A stretch of DNA of 64,000 nucleotides from Clostridium sp. KNHs205 (GTDB lineage: Bacteria; Bacillota; Clostridia; Lachnospirales; Lachnospiraceae): assembly GCF_000702945.1 (NCBI RefSeq), contig NZ_JNLE01000003.1, positions 4,077,501-4,141,500 of the forward strand, given 5' to 3'. Shown piece by piece: positions 63,476 to 64,000 of the stretch (its first letter is position 1; every line of letters begins with the position of its first letter). The notes under the pieces were generated by a model. It was not told where the DNA came from and did no database searches. It was given only the letters and a program-made list of their open reading frames with translations. The translations under genes and the position numbers were made by a program.

Positions 63476-64000
63476 ATGACAAAAAACAAAAGTAGTCTGA
63501 TTAAAGGTACCCTTGTTCTTACTTTTGCCAGCTTTCTAACCCGAATTGTGGGTTTTTTCTACCGTATTTTTCTGTCCAACGCCATGGGTGCCGAAGCACT
63601 TGGAGTATACCAGCTGGTTTTCCCTATTTACGGTATATGCTTCACAATATTTGCTTCCGGAATTCAGACTGCCATATCCACTCTGGTTGCCAATGAACTT
63701 GGTAAGCAAAGATACCCCGGAATAATGAAAATACTGCGAAGAGGCGGGGTGATATCCGTAGGCCTGGCACTTATCCTTTCCTTTTTAACATATCGTTATG
63801 CATCCTTTCTGGCAATACATATCCTAAGAGAAGAAAGCACTGCCTCCTCACTTCGAATACTGGCTATCAGCTTTCCTTTCTGTGCTATAACCTCCTGTAT
63901 CAATGGGTATTATTACGGTCTGAAAAAAGCGGCAATTCCAGCCGTCACCCAGCTGCTGGAGCAGCTTGTCAGAGTATGCGCCGTATATTTCATCGCCGCT
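63476..64000 (+). CDS. stage V sporulation protein B-like flippase (partial)
   Basis: An open frame of 175 codons runs off the right edge. The N-terminus (MTKNKSSLIKGTLVLTFASFLTRIVGFFYRIFLSNAMG) is the SpoVB/MurJ-like polysaccharide-biosynthesis exporter family, with about four membrane helices visible. SpoVB is needed for spore cortex synthesis and related proteins flip lipid-linked precursors. It is divergent from the isc operon; AAAGG lies ten bases before the ATG. Confidence 0.85.
   Translation, partial: MTKNKSSLIKGTLVLTFASFLTRIVGFFYRIFLSNAMGAEALGVYQLVFPIYGICFTIFASGIQTAISTLVANELGKQRYPGIMKILRRGGVISVGLALILSFLTYRYASFLAIHILREESTASSLRILAISFPFCAITSCINGYYYGLKKAAIPAVTQLLEQLVRVCAVYFIAA

Noticed and set aside
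1..64000. tRNA, rRNA, T-box or known riboswitch
   Set aside because: No characteristic cloverleaf, GGTTCGA arm, T-box or aptamer core was recognised by eye; a covariance search would be decisive.

Overview
The window looks like chromosomal DNA of a low-GC anaerobic Firmicute, most likely a Lachnospiraceae-type clostridium. This is inferred from AGGAGG-type ribosome binding sites, frequent TTG/GTG starts, an IscR-IscS-IscU-MnmA cluster, RqcH/NFACT, SpoVB and an EFR1-type flavodoxin-ferredoxin protein. I saw no rRNA, tRNA, CRISPR array, prophage or intact insertion sequence. Most genes lie on the minus strand in short operons.

Layout. 1-5.5 kb: the 3' end of a LysR-type regulator gene, a GH95 alpha-L-fucosidase, a cupin regulator with a DMT-type exporter, and rpsO. 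Long tandem repeats lie on both sides. 5.5-14.2 kb: SulP transporter, a Crp/Fnr regulator divergent from a glutathione peroxidase, a double HTH-TPR regulator beside a tiny divergent ORF with good start signals, and a PAS-GGDEF-EAL protein. 14.2-18.1 kb: an operon of leucine-rich-repeat protein, VWA protein and MoxR ATPase. 18.3-26 kb: DUF5680 regulator, MATE exporter, WYL regulator, secreted InlB-repeat protein, and a methyltransferase-MarR unit with two operator-like palindromes over its promoter, followed by a saccharopine-dehydrogenase-like protein. 26-31 kb: DUF2975/YozG-type pair with unknown membrane proteins, TetR, GNAT and EFR1 proteins. 31-42 kb: accessory genes (small-molecule kinase, oxidoreductase, HAD, isochorismatase-like, AraC-VOC fusion, MerR, acetyltransferase, nucleotidyltransferase, CPBP protease, DUF1697, ACT), two possible two-component relics, and a gene carrying a hexapeptide minisatellite.

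42-64 kb: a GMC oxidoreductase with a gluconate-dehydrogenase subunit 3-like partner, DJ-1/PfpI, GNAT, phosphoesterase, SbcDC nuclease, a DUF3795-peptidase E fusion, two WYL regulators around a VOC protein, an ECF sigma/anti-sigma pair, RqcH, a PHP phosphatase, the Fe-S/tRNA-thiolation cluster with an inverted repeat just after its promoter, and the start of spoVB.

Themes. Many genes are small sensor-regulators paired with an exporter, detoxifying enzyme or acetyltransferase, as expected of an environmental anaerobe. The housekeeping core (rpsO, sbcDC, rqcH, isc/mnmA, spoVB) is interleaved with them. The least explained material is the set of unrelated tandem repeats (18-26 bp units) in promoter-proximal DNA and inside one gene, the double HTH-TPR regulator with its small neighbour ORF, and the MoxR/VWA/LRR operon. 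Starts were chosen by ribosome binding site and often differ from the longest open frame. No database search was possible, so family names rest on motif recognition.
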